Source of the DNA: an uncultured Methanobrevibacter sp.
Lineage (GTDB): Archaea > Methanobacteriota > Methanobacteria > Methanobacteriales > Methanobacteriaceae
DNA: 56,985 nt
Reading direction: 5' to 3'
NCBI RefSeq assembly: GCF_900314615.1
Contig: NZ_OMWA01000030.1
Coordinates: 35,722-92,706, forward strand
Under the pieces are notes generated by a model. The model searched no databases and was not told where the DNA came from. It saw nothing but the letters and a program-made list of their open reading frames with translations. Of this stretch, positions 27,270-34,837 are shown one piece after another. Every line of letters starts with the position of its first letter. The first letter of the stretch is position 1. The translations under genes were made by a program, and so were the position numbers.

Positions 27270-27650
27270 ATGGTTGAAATTAATGTAAAAATCGAAGATG
27301 AATTAATTGATGATTTGTCTGAGGTTTGTTGGGAAAATAACTTGAATCTGGAAGAACTGGTATTGAATTATATCCAGCAGGGTCTGGATAATTATAAAGG
27401 AGTTGGTAGTATGTCATTGATAAGTTTGGATGGGGATGTGATGGAAAAAGTAAATATTGTGGTTAAATTAACGGATCAGACTCCTGAAGAAGTTGTAAAT
27501 GAAGCTTTGAGAGATCAATTAAGGACAGTTGAAGATATTCCAGATAATGTAGATTATGAAAAAATTTGGAACGCTCTTGACCATGATAAGCCTGAAGGTG
27601 ATGATATTTTGGATAATCTTGTTCGTCTTGGAGAACAGGGTTTTGATTAG
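27270..27650 (+). CDS. VapB-like antitoxin, apparently two antitoxin units in one frame
   Basis: A 126-residue protein from ATG 27270 (GTGAGATT upstream). Residues 1-45 resemble one antitoxin DNA-binding half (KIEDELIDDLSEVCW...NLEELVLNYIQQ). Residues 48-126 are a complete antitoxin like three neighbours, ending in the shared tail HDKPEGDDILDNLVRLGEQG. A second ATG at 27411 has its own ribosome site (AAAGGAGTTGGTAGT) and would give a 79-residue protein the size of its paralogs. Both products may be made. It lies just upstream of the PIN toxin. Confidence 0.7.
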   Translation: MVEINVKIEDELIDDLSEVCWENNLNLEELVLNYIQQGLDNYKGVGSMSLISLDGDVMEKVNIVVKLTDQTPEEVVNEALRDQLRTVEDIPDNVDYEKIWNALDHDKPEGDDILDNLVRLGEQGFD

Positions 27651-27681
27651 ATTCCTTATTTAACACCACTGGGGGATTTAA

Positions 27682-28080
27682 ATGATTTTTTTAGATAGTT
27701 CATATATCAAAGGTTTGATGATTAAAAGAGACCATCATAAGGAGTTTTCTAATAATATTAGGCCTTTTTTGAAAAATGAGACTAAAGTTATCAATATCAC
27801 CGTATTTGTTGAAGTCTTAAATGCTTTAAAAAAGAATAACTTTCAGGGCAGTATAAATGATATAATCAATCAATTGTTCAATCTTGATATTTTTGATTGG
27901 TTGAGTGCTGAAGATTATAAATCTGCTGCTGAAAAATTCAGATATTATAATGGAAGTATTAATTTTGCAGATTGCACTATATTGGTTACTATGGAAAAAT
28001 ATGGTATCACAAAAATTGTCACTACTGATTCTGATTTTGAAAAAATCCGTGGGATACATAGGATAAGTGGTTTTTTTTAA
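27682..28080 (+). CDS. vapC: PIN-domain ribonuclease toxin (VapC family)
   Basis: A 132-residue PIN domain. The acidic residues expected to bind metal are D5 (MIFLDSS), E44 (TVFVEVLNAL), D97 (NFADCTIL) and D116 (TTDSDFE). VapC toxins cut tRNA or rRNA and are held inactive by the paired antitoxin. GGGGGATTTAA precedes the ATG. It is the only PIN gene in the cluster but is flanked by one antitoxin upstream and three downstream. Confidence 0.88.
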   Translation: MIFLDSSYIKGLMIKRDHHKEFSNNIRPFLKNETKVINITVFVEVLNALKKNNFQGSINDIINQLFNLDIFDWLSAEDYKSAAEKFRYYNGSINFADCTILVTMEKYGITKIVTTDSDFEKIRGIHRISGFF

Positions 28081-28098
28081 TCTGGGGGAGTTGGTTGC

Positions 28099-28326
28099 AT
28101 GTCTACAATAACAGTTGATGAATCAATAATGGAGAAAATAAACATTAGGTGTAAACAGATAAACTGTTCTCCTGATGAACTGGTTAATGATATTTTATAT
28201 AATCATTTGAGGCATGTTGAAGAAATTCCTGAGGATATTGATGCTGAAAGAATCTGGAATTTGCTTGAACATGACAAACCTGAAGGCGATGACATTTTAG
28301 ATAGAATCACGGATATGTTTGATTGA
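28099..28326 (+). CDS. VapB-like antitoxin paralog 2
   Basis: A 75-residue antitoxin-like protein: N-terminal strand ITVDESIMEKINIRC, helix SPDELVNDILYNHL, then IPEDIDAERIWNLLEHDKPEGDDIL. The final LVRLGEQG segment of its paralogs is missing and replaced by DRITDMFD. GGGGGAGTTGG precedes the ATG, the same ribosome-site style as ATG 27411. It starts 18 bases after the toxin stop, so it could be the toxin's downstream partner. Confidence 0.75.
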   Translation: MSTITVDESIMEKINIRCKQINCSPDELVNDILYNHLRHVEEIPEDIDAERIWNLLEHDKPEGDDILDRITDMFD

Positions 28327-28447
28327 ATATAATTTGGATAAAAAGTTATTTGAAGAGTTAAAAAACAAGCTTCTAAACGAATTAAATGTGATGATTTGAT
28401 TAAAAATATTGAGAAAATGATTAGAAAAAGAAAACTTGGATGATACT
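28327..28447 (+). other. Possible decayed gene between antitoxins
   Basis: Two adjacent open stretches in different frames read LFEELKNKLLNELN and DDLIKNIEKMIRKRKLG. Together they look like one short helical, basic protein broken by a frameshift. There is no intact start, and it could be chance in AT-rich DNA. Confidence 0.25.
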
Positions 28448-28687
28448 ATGTTAAATGTAAGTTTAAATGATGATGTAGCTGAAAAGGTTAAAATAATGTC
28501 TAAATTAACTGATAGGACTCCTGAAGAAGTTGTTAATGATACTCTTTGGGAAAATCTCAGAAAAATAGAAGATGTTCCTGATGATATTGATTATGAAAAA
28601 ATTTGGAACATGTTGGAGCATGATAATCCTGAAGGCGATGATATTTTGGATAATCTTGTTCGTCTGGGAGAACAGGGGTTTGATTAG
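28448..28687 (+). CDS. VapB-like antitoxin paralog 3
   Basis: A 79-residue protein from ATG 28448 (GGATGATACT upstream). It has the same two-part design: MLNVSLNDDVAEKV, TPEEVVNDTLWENL, then the tail HDNPEGDDILDNLVRLGEQG. Its last 40 bases are almost identical to those of the gene at 27270-27650, indicating recent duplication or gene conversion. No toxin follows. Confidence 0.75.
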   Translation: MLNVSLNDDVAEKVKIMSKLTDRTPEEVVNDTLWENLRKIEDVPDDIDYEKIWNMLEHDNPEGDDILDNLVRLGEQGFD

Positions 28688-28770
28688 ATTTCTTATCAAA
28701 AACTTAAAATAAATTAATTGGAATGATTTAATTGAAATATTTCTTCAAATAAGATAACGGGGTTAAAAAC

Positions 28771-29010
28771 ATGCAGTCAGTTCAGATACCCGATGAAATA
28801 ATGGAAAAAATTAATGCTAGGTGCAGGGAACTTAAATGCAGTCCTGAAAAATTGATTCATAGCATTCTTTTTGATTATCTAAAGAAAGTAGAAAGTATTC
28901 CAACTACTGTTGACCGTGAAAAAATGATGATGATGCTTGAACATGATAATCCTGCAGGCGATGATATTCTGGATAATCTTGTTCGTCTTGGCCAAGAAGG
29001 CTGGGATTAG
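28771..29010 (+). CDS. VapB-like antitoxin paralog 4
   Basis: A 79-residue paralog: IPDEIMEKINARCRELKCSP, then IPTTVDREKMMMMLEHDNP and the tail AGDDILDNLVRLGQEGWD. AACGGGGTTAAAAAC precedes the ATG. The middle is more diverged (MMMM replaces IWN) while the tail is kept, which suggests selection on the tail. Orphan, with no adjacent toxin downstream. Confidence 0.72.
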   Translation: MQSVQIPDEIMEKINARCRELKCSPEKLIHSILFDYLKKVESIPTTVDREKMMMMLEHDNPAGDDILDNLVRLGQEGWD

Positions 29011-29228
29011 CACCATGTGATTTTCATGATTTTAGATTTTTTTCAATTTTACTAATTTTTAAAAAATTTTCAAATAATCCATAACCTTTATTAATAGCAA
29101 TAAACATAATTATTCTTAATATTCATATTAACCTAAGGTTATTCTAACTATGGTTTTTGTTTTAATTTGCGCAAATCATTTTAATTCAATTTTGAATATT
29201 ATATCCTACATTTTAAAGGAGGATATTT

Positions 29229-29594
29229 TTGAGTAGAGGAAAACGACCAAAGTGGATGATTGATATAGCGATTGAAAGAATGAACATTCTTTTTGAGCGT
29301 GCTGAGATGGAATTCATCACCCATCCTGAAAGGTCTCATCGCTATGTTGAGTTAGCATTGAGATTGTCCACCAAATACAATACCAAAATCCCTGAAAAAT
29401 GGGCAAGAAGGTATTGCAAGGATTGTAAGAGTTTCCTTTATCCTGGCCATAATTGCACCGTCCGGCTGGTTAACTCAGAAGTTAACATTTTTTGTGGTGA
29501 ATGTGGTCATGTAATGAAAATTCCTTATCATAAGGAAAAAAAGTTAAAAAGGAGAGCTAAATATGAGTCAAAGCAAAAAAGAAATGATGAATAG
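29229..29594 (+). CDS. rnp4: RNase P protein component 4 (Rpp21 family)
   Basis: A 121-residue zinc-ribbon subunit of archaeal RNase P (tRNA 5' processing). It has an N-terminal helical half (KWMIDIAIERMNILFERAE), then CKDCKSFLYPGHNC and CGECGH as zinc ligands, and a basic tail. The TTG start is fixed by GGAGGATATTT. The 3' end overlaps yhbY by 32 bases, indicating translational coupling at the head of the large operon. Confidence 0.92.
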   Translation: MSRGKRPKWMIDIAIERMNILFERAEMEFITHPERSHRYVELALRLSTKYNTKIPEKWARRYCKDCKSFLYPGHNCTVRLVNSEVNIFCGECGHVMKIPYHKEKKLKRRAKYESKQKRNDE

Positions 29595-29820
29595 AGCTCT
29601 TGGTGCGATGACAATCAACATTGGTAAAAGCGGTGTTAATGACAATGTCATTGAAGAAATCAAACGCCAGCTCAAGGCTAATGAGATTGTTAAACTTAAA
29701 TTTGCAAAGAATATCGCTAGAAATAAAGATGATTACATAGATGAAATAGTCTCTAAAACCAGAGCAAAGCTCATAGACGTTAGAGGCCACGTTGCTGTAA
29801 TCTATAAGAAAAAGCCTTAA
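29563..29820 (+). CDS. YhbY/CRM-domain RNA-binding protein
   Basis: An 85-residue CRM domain protein with the GKSGVNDNVIEEI loop and the LKANEIVKLKF and RGHVAVIYKK strands characteristic of YhbY. Members bind pre-ribosomal RNA. It overlaps rnp4 in another frame and precedes eS19. AAGGAGAGCTAAAT precedes the ATG inside rnp4. Confidence 0.92.
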   Translation: MSQSKKEMMNRALGAMTINIGKSGVNDNVIEEIKRQLKANEIVKLKFAKNIARNKDDYIDEIVSKTRAKLIDVRGHVAVIYKKKP

Positions 29821-29915
29821 ACATTTTAAATTTAGAGTTACAGGCCCTATTTTTTAGGTCTTAAATTTACAGTGGATTAAGCTACAATTATTTAATAAAA
29901 TATTGGAGAATTAAT
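29821..29915 (+). other. Short leader with inverted repeat before eS19
   Basis: AAATTTA and TAAATTT near 29828-29870 bracket a partly pairing segment with GGCCCTA and TAGG. It could be a weak stem-loop in the operon transcript, but a regulatory role is speculative. Confidence 0.25.
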
Positions 29916-30473
29916 ATGACTACTGTATTTGATGTACCTGCAGATTTATTAATTAAAAAAGTCGCAGAAGAATTTAAAAATAACGAAAAAATCAATTCCC
30001 CTGCATGGTCCAATTTTGTTAAAACCGGTGTTCACAAAGAAAGAAAACCTGAAGACAAAGATTGGTGGTATACTAGAACTGCTTCTATTATCAGAAGAGT
30101 TTACATGGATGGTCCTGTAGGAGTAATGAGTTTAAGAACTTTCTACGGTGGCAAAAAAGACCGTGGTGTACGTCCTGAAAAATTCATGAAAGGTAGCGGA
30201 TCCATTATCAGAACCGCACTTCACCAATTAGAAGACGCAGGATATGTGGAAAAAGTTGAAGGTGGAAGAGTTGTCTCCCCAGCAGGAAGATCATTCTTAG
30301 ATAAAATTTCTGCTGAAATCATTAAAGATATTCCTGAACTTGAAAAACTGAATTACAAGCTCAACAAGCTGCTATGCAGAATCAGCAAATGCAGCAACAA
30401 CAGGCTGCTGCTCAGGCACAACAGCAGGAAGCTCAAAGGCAACAGTTCGAAGCTCAGAAAAAACAAATTTTAG
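29916..30473 (+). CDS. rps19e: Ribosomal protein eS19, running past its natural end because of a deletion
   Basis: Residues 1 to about 144 are a normal eS19 (TVFDVPADLLIKKVAEEF, WWYTRTASIIRRVYMDGPVG, GSGSIIRTALHQLEDAGYV) up to KDIPELEK. Archaeal eS19 usually ends within a residue or two of this point. Here the frame continues for about 41 residues as an out-of-frame reading of the next gene. The eS19 stop and the pdcd5 start codon have been lost together in a deletion near 30345. In the real genome the gene probably ends at about 30350. Confidence 0.88.
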   Translation: MTTVFDVPADLLIKKVAEEFKNNEKINSPAWSNFVKTGVHKERKPEDKDWWYTRTASIIRRVYMDGPVGVMSLRTFYGGKKDRGVRPEKFMKGSGSIIRTALHQLEDAGYVEKVEGGRVVSPAGRSFLDKISAEIIKDIPELEKLNYKLNKLLCRISKCSNNRLLLRHNSRKLKGNSSKLRKNKF

Positions 30474-30676
30474 GTCAGATCATGACCTCTGAAGCTCGTT
30501 CTAGGTTGAGCAATCTCAAACTGACTAAACCGGAACTTGTCGAACAAATTGAGATTCAATTAATCCAGTCTGCTCAGGCGGGTAGTTTGAGAGGAAAAGT
30601 CACTGATGAGCAATTGAAAGTATTATTACGCCAGATTGCCGGTCAGAAAAGAGAAATTAAAATTACAAGGAAATAA
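30344..30676 (+). CDS. PDCD5-family DNA-binding protein, 5' end missing
   Basis: The frame reads TELQAQQAAMQNQQMQQQQ, a glutamine-rich helix, then RQQFEAQKKQILGQIM, LSNLKLTKPELVEQIE, GKVTDEQLKVLLRQIAG, which is the conserved PDCD5 core. Archaeal PDCD5 (about 110-125 residues) normally starts 10-15 residues earlier, but the frame opens right after a TGA (30341-30343) and has no start codon before ATG 30374. The missing segment was lost in the same deletion that removed the eS19 stop. The body of the gene is intact. Confidence 0.85.
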   Translation, partial: KTELQAQQAAMQNQQMQQQQAAAQAQQQEAQRQQFEAQKKQILGQIMTSEARSRLSNLKLTKPELVEQIEIQLIQSAQAGSLRGKVTDEQLKVLLRQIAGQKREIKITRK

Positions 30677-30681
30677 TATCA

Positions 30682-31266
30682 ATGAAAGCGGCTGTATTAT
30701 ATAGTGGTGGAAAGGACTCATCTTTCATGGCGGTAATGCTTAAAAGATTAGGTCTTGACGTTGAATTGTGCACTGCAAATTTCGGCGTTTATGATTCATA
30801 TATTCCGGCCAGCAAATCAGCCAGGTCATTAGGTTTTAACCATAATGTTTTAAATCTCGATTCAGAGATTTTAGAGAAAACATGCGACATGATTATGAAA
30901 GACGGATTTCCCAATGACGGAATCAAGTACATTCATGAAAATGTTGTGGAGAATGTTGCAGAAAAATATGATATTATTGCCGACGGGACAAGACGTGATG
31001 ACAGAACTCCTAAGTTAAATGTCAATCAAATCCGAAGTCTGGAAGATAGATTAGATGTTCAATATATAAATCTGGACAGTTTCGGTCACAAATCTGTAAA
31101 ATTAATAACCTCTAACCTGTTTGAAATTTCACATGAAAAGTCAAACAAGGACAACAGCTCAGATTATGAGGTTGAAATAAGGACTTTGATTGATGAGAGA
31201 GGAGGAAATTCACTGGACATATTCCCTGAACATTATCAAACTCGCGTTATAGGATATAAAAAATAA
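30682..31266 (+). CDS. PP-loop ATPase of the archaeal ribosomal operon
   Basis: A 194-residue ATP-pyrophosphatase-fold protein with YSGGKDSS at residues 7-14 and a later DGTRRDDRTP segment. The fold activates substrates by adenylation (tRNA thiolation, amidation), but this group lacks zinc-binding cysteines and has no proven substrate. Its constant place between PDCD5 and eL39 hints at a translation-related role (inference). It starts 5 bases after pdcd5. Confidence 0.82.
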   Translation: MKAAVLYSGGKDSSFMAVMLKRLGLDVELCTANFGVYDSYIPASKSARSLGFNHNVLNLDSEILEKTCDMIMKDGFPNDGIKYIHENVVENVAEKYDIIADGTRRDDRTPKLNVNQIRSLEDRLDVQYINLDSFGHKSVKLITSNLFEISHEKSNKDNSSDYEVEIRTLIDERGGNSLDIFPEHYQTRVIGYKK

Positions 31267-31286
31267 TTATTATTACAGGTGAGAAA

Positions 31287-31442
31287 ATGAGTAGAAATAA
31301 ACCATTAGCTAAAAAATTAAGAATGGCAAAAGCAAATAAACAAAACAGGAGAATTCCAATCTGGGCTTATGCTAAAACTAACCGTAAACTTAGATACAGA
31401 CCAAAACCTAGACATTGGAGAAGAAACAGTCTTAAATTATAA
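31287..31442 (+). CDS. rpl39e: Ribosomal protein eL39
   Basis: 51 residues, starting MSRNKPLAKKLRMAKA and ending PKPRHWRRNSLKL. The extreme basicity, length and WRRxxLKL ending are diagnostic for eL39, which lines the exit tunnel. AGGTGAGAAA precedes the ATG. It lies 20 bases after the PP-loop gene and 11 bases before eL31. Confidence 0.95.
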   Translation: MSRNKPLAKKLRMAKANKQNRRIPIWAYAKTNRKLRYRPKPRHWRRNSLKL

Positions 31443-31453
31443 GAGGGGTTAAA

Positions 31454-31668
31454 ATGGAAAGAGTTTACACAATTCCACTTAGAAATGTAAAAAATGTCAA
31501 AAGGACAAAAACTTCTTAATCAAACACATGAAAGCTGAAGAAGTTAAAATTGATGAATCTATCAATCATGCAATTTGGGAAAGAGGTATTCAAAAAATAC
31601 CTTCTAAAATCACTGTAAAAGCAGTTAAAGATGATGATGGTGTAGTGAAAGCTACTTTAGCAGAATAG
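31454..31668 (+). CDS. rpl31e: Ribosomal protein eL31, interrupted by an internal deletion
   Basis: The frame opens as MERVYTIPLRNVKNVKRT and hits TAA at 31517-31519. A second frame resumes at once as KNFLIKHMKAEEVKIDES and runs to TAG 31666-31668 (IWERGIQKIPSKITVKAV). Archaeal eL31 has about 8-10 residues between these parts (an Arg/Ala/Pro-rich helix start), so a deletion of about 25 or 28 bases is likely, next to the A-rich stretch around 31507. eL31 is near-universal in archaea, so assembly error is more likely than a real loss. GAGGGGTTAAA precedes the ATG. Confidence 0.88.
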
Positions 31669-31713
31669 CTGTAAGTACCTTCGCCATATATTTGATTAAT
31701 GTGAGGTAACAAT

Positions 31714-32388
31714 ATGTTGAAAAGAGTTGATATTGTAGGAAATCCGAATATAGGAGTATTTATTCTTGCAACTGATGATGTAGCTATTGTTCCTTTTAAT
31801 CTTTTAGACGAAAAAGCTGAAATCATTAAGGAAACATTAGAAGTCGAAGTTGTCAAATCTTCTATTTCCGGCAGTAATCTTATAGGATCTTTAGCTGTAG
31901 CTAATTCAAACGGTATCGTTGTTTCCCCACACGTATTGGACAGAGAAGTTAAACAATTAGAAGATTTAGGTTTAGATGTCGCTACAATTCCCGGAAACTA
32001 CACTGCTGTAGGTAACATTATCGCAGCAAATGACACTGGAGCTATTGCAAGCCCATTTTTAACCGAAGATGCATTGAACATTGTTGAGTCCACCCTGGAT
32101 GTTGACGTTGAGGCCCGTTCCATTGCAGGAACTGACATTATAGGTTCTCTTGTTAAAGTCACAAACAAAGGATTTTTAATAGCTAAAAATGCAACTTCCT
32201 CAGAAATTAACTTCGCTCATAAAGTATTTGGTGTTGAAGGAGATATTGGTACTGTTGGTAAAGGTATTTCTTTAGTAGGAGCTTGCTCTATTGCTAATTC
32301 AAATGGAGCTATTGTAGCTAAAGATAGTACTGGTCCTGAAATGGCTAGAGTTGAAGAAGCATTAGGCTTTTTAGATGATAACTTTTAA
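31714..32388 (+). CDS. eif6: Translation initiation factor aIF6
   Basis: 224 residues. It binds the large subunit and blocks premature subunit joining. The five-fold pseudo-symmetric repeats are visible as GNPNIGVFILATDD, SGSNLIGSLAVANSNGIVVS, NYTAVGNIIAANDTG, AGTDIIGSLVKVTNKG and SLVGACSIANSNGAIV. The position after eL31 and before eL20 is the usual archaeal order. GTGAGGTAACAAT precedes the ATG. Confidence 0.97.
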   Translation: MLKRVDIVGNPNIGVFILATDDVAIVPFNLLDEKAEIIKETLEVEVVKSSISGSNLIGSLAVANSNGIVVSPHVLDREVKQLEDLGLDVATIPGNYTAVGNIIAANDTGAIASPFLTEDALNIVESTLDVDVEARSIAGTDIIGSLVKVTNKGFLIAKNATSSEINFAHKVFGVEGDIGTVGKGISLVGACSIANSNGAIVAKDSTGPEMARVEEALGFLDDNF

Positions 32389-32412
32389 TTAATATATCAT
32401 GAGGGATTTTAA

Positions 32413-32637
32413 ATGATAACAAAAATTTACAGAGTTAAAGGTACTTTTTTAATGGGTGACGATTACCATGAATTCACCAAAGAATACAAAGCTACTTGCG
32501 AATCTGACATAGAAGAAAAAATCTATGAACGTTTCGGTAGTAAACATGGTATTAACAGGAACCAAATTTCTATCAATTCTATCGAAGAAATTGCTCCTGA
32601 AGATGTCGAAGACCCTATTGTAAAAGAAATTTTATAG
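32413..32637 (+). CDS. rpl18a: Ribosomal protein eL20 (L18a/LX)
   Basis: 74 residues starting MITKIYRVKGTF, with FTKEYKA and RNQISINSIEEI strands, matching the short archaeal LX protein. GAGGGATTTTAA precedes the ATG. Located 24 bases after aIF6 and 17 before prefoldin alpha, a standard linkage. Confidence 0.93.
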   Translation: MITKIYRVKGTFLMGDDYHEFTKEYKATCESDIEEKIYERFGSKHGINRNQISINSIEEIAPEDVEDPIVKEIL

Positions 32638-32654
32638 ACACACAAGGTGTTACT

Positions 32655-33089
32655 ATGGAAGATCAGCAAAGATTAAACAGTCTTCTTAATGAAATTAACA
32701 CATACAGACAACAAGCTGAGTTAATTCAACAACAAATTGAAATGATTCAGGCTTCTATCGCTGAAGTGGATGCATTATTTGCAACCCTGGATGACATTGA
32801 AGGCAAAGAATCTATTGAAGCTTTTGTTCCTGTAGGTGCCGGTTCTTTCATTAAAGGAGAACTTAAAAGTACTGATGAAATTATTGTAAGTATTGGCTCC
32901 GGTATTGCTGTTAAAAAAGATGCGGAAGGAGCTCGTGAAATTCTTGGCGGTCAAAAAGAAGATTTAAAAGACAGTTTAGACAAAATGCTTGCTAACTTGC
33001 AGAAATGCACTGACATTGTCGGATCTCTTCAGGCTCAGGCTGAGCAGATTGCTGCTGCAGCTCAGGGCAACATGACTCAGATGGGATAA
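32655..33089 (+). CDS. pfdA: Prefoldin alpha subunit
   Basis: 144 residues with two coiled-coil arms (about 1-45 and 95-140) flanking a beta hairpin (AFVPVGAGSFIKGELK, EIIVSIGSGIAVKK), the exact prefoldin alpha plan. It delivers nascent chains to the thermosome. The stop lies in a TAAAATATTTTA palindrome followed by T runs, and a gap of about 160 bases separates it from ftsY. Confidence 0.95.
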   Translation: MEDQQRLNSLLNEINTYRQQAELIQQQIEMIQASIAEVDALFATLDDIEGKESIEAFVPVGAGSFIKGELKSTDEIIVSIGSGIAVKKDAEGAREILGGQKEDLKDSLDKMLANLQKCTDIVGSLQAQAEQIAAAAQGNMTQMG

Positions 33090-33247
33090 AATATTTTACA
33101 ATTTTTTCTTTTCTTTTATTTTTTTACTATTTTTGATACTATTTTTTTTAGAAAAATACTGTTATTTTACTTCTTTTTTAAATACTAAGAAAAATAAACA
33201 TATGAATAATTAGATTTTTTAACTAAACTAGTAAGGTTGGGTTATTT

Positions 33248-34837
33248 TTGTTTGAATCATTAAAAAAGAAATTTTCACGTACAAGTGAAAAATTGGAAGA
33301 GGAACTTATCGAAGAGGCAGAAAAAGAGGATAACCTTAAAGAGGAAAAAGGTACCCGATTCTCATTTTTCTCATTCGGTAAGAAAAAAGAAGAAGAAAAA
33401 GAAGAAGAAAAAGAAGATGAATCCAATTTACTTCCTGAAGCTGAAGAAGAAGTTGAAGAAGTTACAGAAGAGAAAAAATCAGGATTTTTCAGCTTTGGAA
33501 GAAATAAAGATGACGACTCTTCAGAAAAAGATGAAGAAGATGTCGCTGAAGAAGAACCTGCAGCTGAAGAAGTGTCTGAGCCTGCAGTAGAAGAGGCAGC
33601 TGAAGAAGTCGAAGAAGTTAAGGAAGAGAAAAAATCCAGTTTCTGGAGCTTTGGAAGAAATAAAGATGAAGATTCCTCCAAAGAAGAGGAAGAGGATGAA
33701 GCTGAGGAAGACATTGTTGAAGAAACTCCAGCTGAAGAGGTTGAAGAAGTTAAGGAAGAGAAAAAATCCAGTTTCTGGAGCTTTGGAAGAAATAAAGATG
33801 AAGATTCCTCCAAAGAAGAGGAAGAGGATGAAGAGAGTGAAGAAGTCGAAGAAGATAAGGAAGAGAAAAAATCTCACTTCTGGAGTAGAAACAAGGATAA
33901 GGATGATATTTCTGCAGATGGTGAAGCAAGCGGAGGATTATTCTCCTTTGTTCGTGAGAAAACCATTCAGGAAAAGCACGTTGACGACATACTCTTTGAA
34001 CTTGAAATGGAACTTCTCCAGGGTGACGTTGCAATGGAAGTTGCAACCGAAGTTGTTGAAGGTGTTAAAAACAACCTCGTCGGTAAAAAAATCAAAAGAA
34101 GCAACGACATTACCGAACTGACATTCAATGCGCTCAGAGATACTGTTGCAGAAATTATTGACGTTCCGGGCAAATCCATGACCGAAATGATTGAAGAGAA
34201 AAAAGCTCAGGGCGAACCTCTTGTTGTAATGTTTGTCGGAATCAACGGTACCGGAAAAACCACAACAATCGGAAAATTAGCTAACTATTATCTTAAAAAA
34301 GGATACACTCCTGTAATTGCAGCTTCAGATACATTCAGAGCTGGAGCTATTGAACAGGTCACATATCACGCAGATAACGTCGGTGTTAAAATCATCAAGC
34401 ACCAGAAAGGATCAGATCCTGCAGCTGTTGCGTTTGATGCAGTCGAGCATGCAAAAGCACAGGGCAAAGAACTTGTCCTAATCGATACAGCCGGAAGAAT
34501 GCAGACCAATACAAACCTTATGGATGAAATGAAAAAAATCAAAAGGGTTTCCAAACCTGATCTGGTAATATTTGTAGGTGATGCACTTACCGGTAACGAT
34601 GCAACCGAACAGGCTAAAAAGTTCAACGATGCAATCGACATTGACGGAGTAATACTCACCAAAGCCGATGCAGACAGTAAAGGAGGAGCATCCCTTTCAA
34701 TCGGTTATGTTATCAACAAACCAATCATGTTTTTAGGTGTCGGTCAGGGATATGATGACATCAAGGAATATGACGCCGAATGGATGCTGAACCAGCTTTT
34801 CAGTGATGATGAAGGTGCTGTGGAGATGGCAGAATAG
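33248..34837 (+). CDS. ftsY: Signal recognition particle receptor FtsY with long repetitive N-domain
   Basis: SRP receptor GTPase that docks ribosome-nascent chain complexes at the membrane. 529 residues; archaeal FtsY is often 320-400. Residues 1-13 (LFESLKKKFSRTS) form a basic amphipathic helix. Residues 20 to about 225 are acidic and contain four copies of an aromatic-basic motif (KKSGFFSFGRNKD, KKSSFWSFGRNKD twice, KKSHFWSRNKDKD). Then come the N domain and GTPase with G1 GINGTGKTT (331-339), DTAGRMQTN and TKADADSKGG. The TTG start follows GGTTGGGTTATTT. Confidence 0.93.
   Translation: MFESLKKKFSRTSEKLEEELIEEAEKEDNLKEEKGTRFSFFSFGKKKEEEKEEEKEDESNLLPEAEEEVEEVTEEKKSGFFSFGRNKDDDSSEKDEEDVAEEEPAAEEVSEPAVEEAAEEVEEVKEEKKSSFWSFGRNKDEDSSKEEEEDEAEEDIVEETPAEEVEEVKEEKKSSFWSFGRNKDEDSSKEEEEDEESEEVEEDKEEKKSHFWSRNKDKDDISADGEASGGLFSFVREKTIQEKHVDDILFELEMELLQGDVAMEVATEVVEGVKNNLVGKKIKRSNDITELTFNALRDTVAEIIDVPGKSMTEMIEEKKAQGEPLVVMFVGINGTGKTTTIGKLANYYLKKGYTPVIAASDTFRAGAIEQVTYHADNVGVKIIKHQKGSDPAAVAFDAVEHAKAQGKELVLIDTAGRMQTNTNLMDEMKKIKRVSKPDLVIFVGDALTGNDATEQAKKFNDAIDIDGVILTKADADSKGGASLSIGYVINKPIMFLGVGQGYDDIKEYDAEWMLNQLFSDDEGAVEMAE
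33611..33832 (+). repeat. Exact 90-bp direct repeat inside ftsY
   Basis: 33611-33700 and 33743-33832 are identical over 90 bases and lie 132 bases (44 codons) apart, encoding residues 122-151 and 166-195. A more diverged third copy lies upstream near 33465-33535 and a partial fourth near 33860-33900. Unequal crossing-over would keep the frame. Confidence 0.9.

Noticed and set aside
31454..31668. Programmed frameshifting in eL31
   Set aside because: The two frames do not join seamlessly; about 8-10 conserved residues are missing, so it is a deletion, not a slip site.
33223..33813. Long Ser/Phe-rich minus-strand frames inside ftsY
   Set aside because: Shadows of the repetitive acidic N-domain; the repeats simply mirror the plus-strand repeats.
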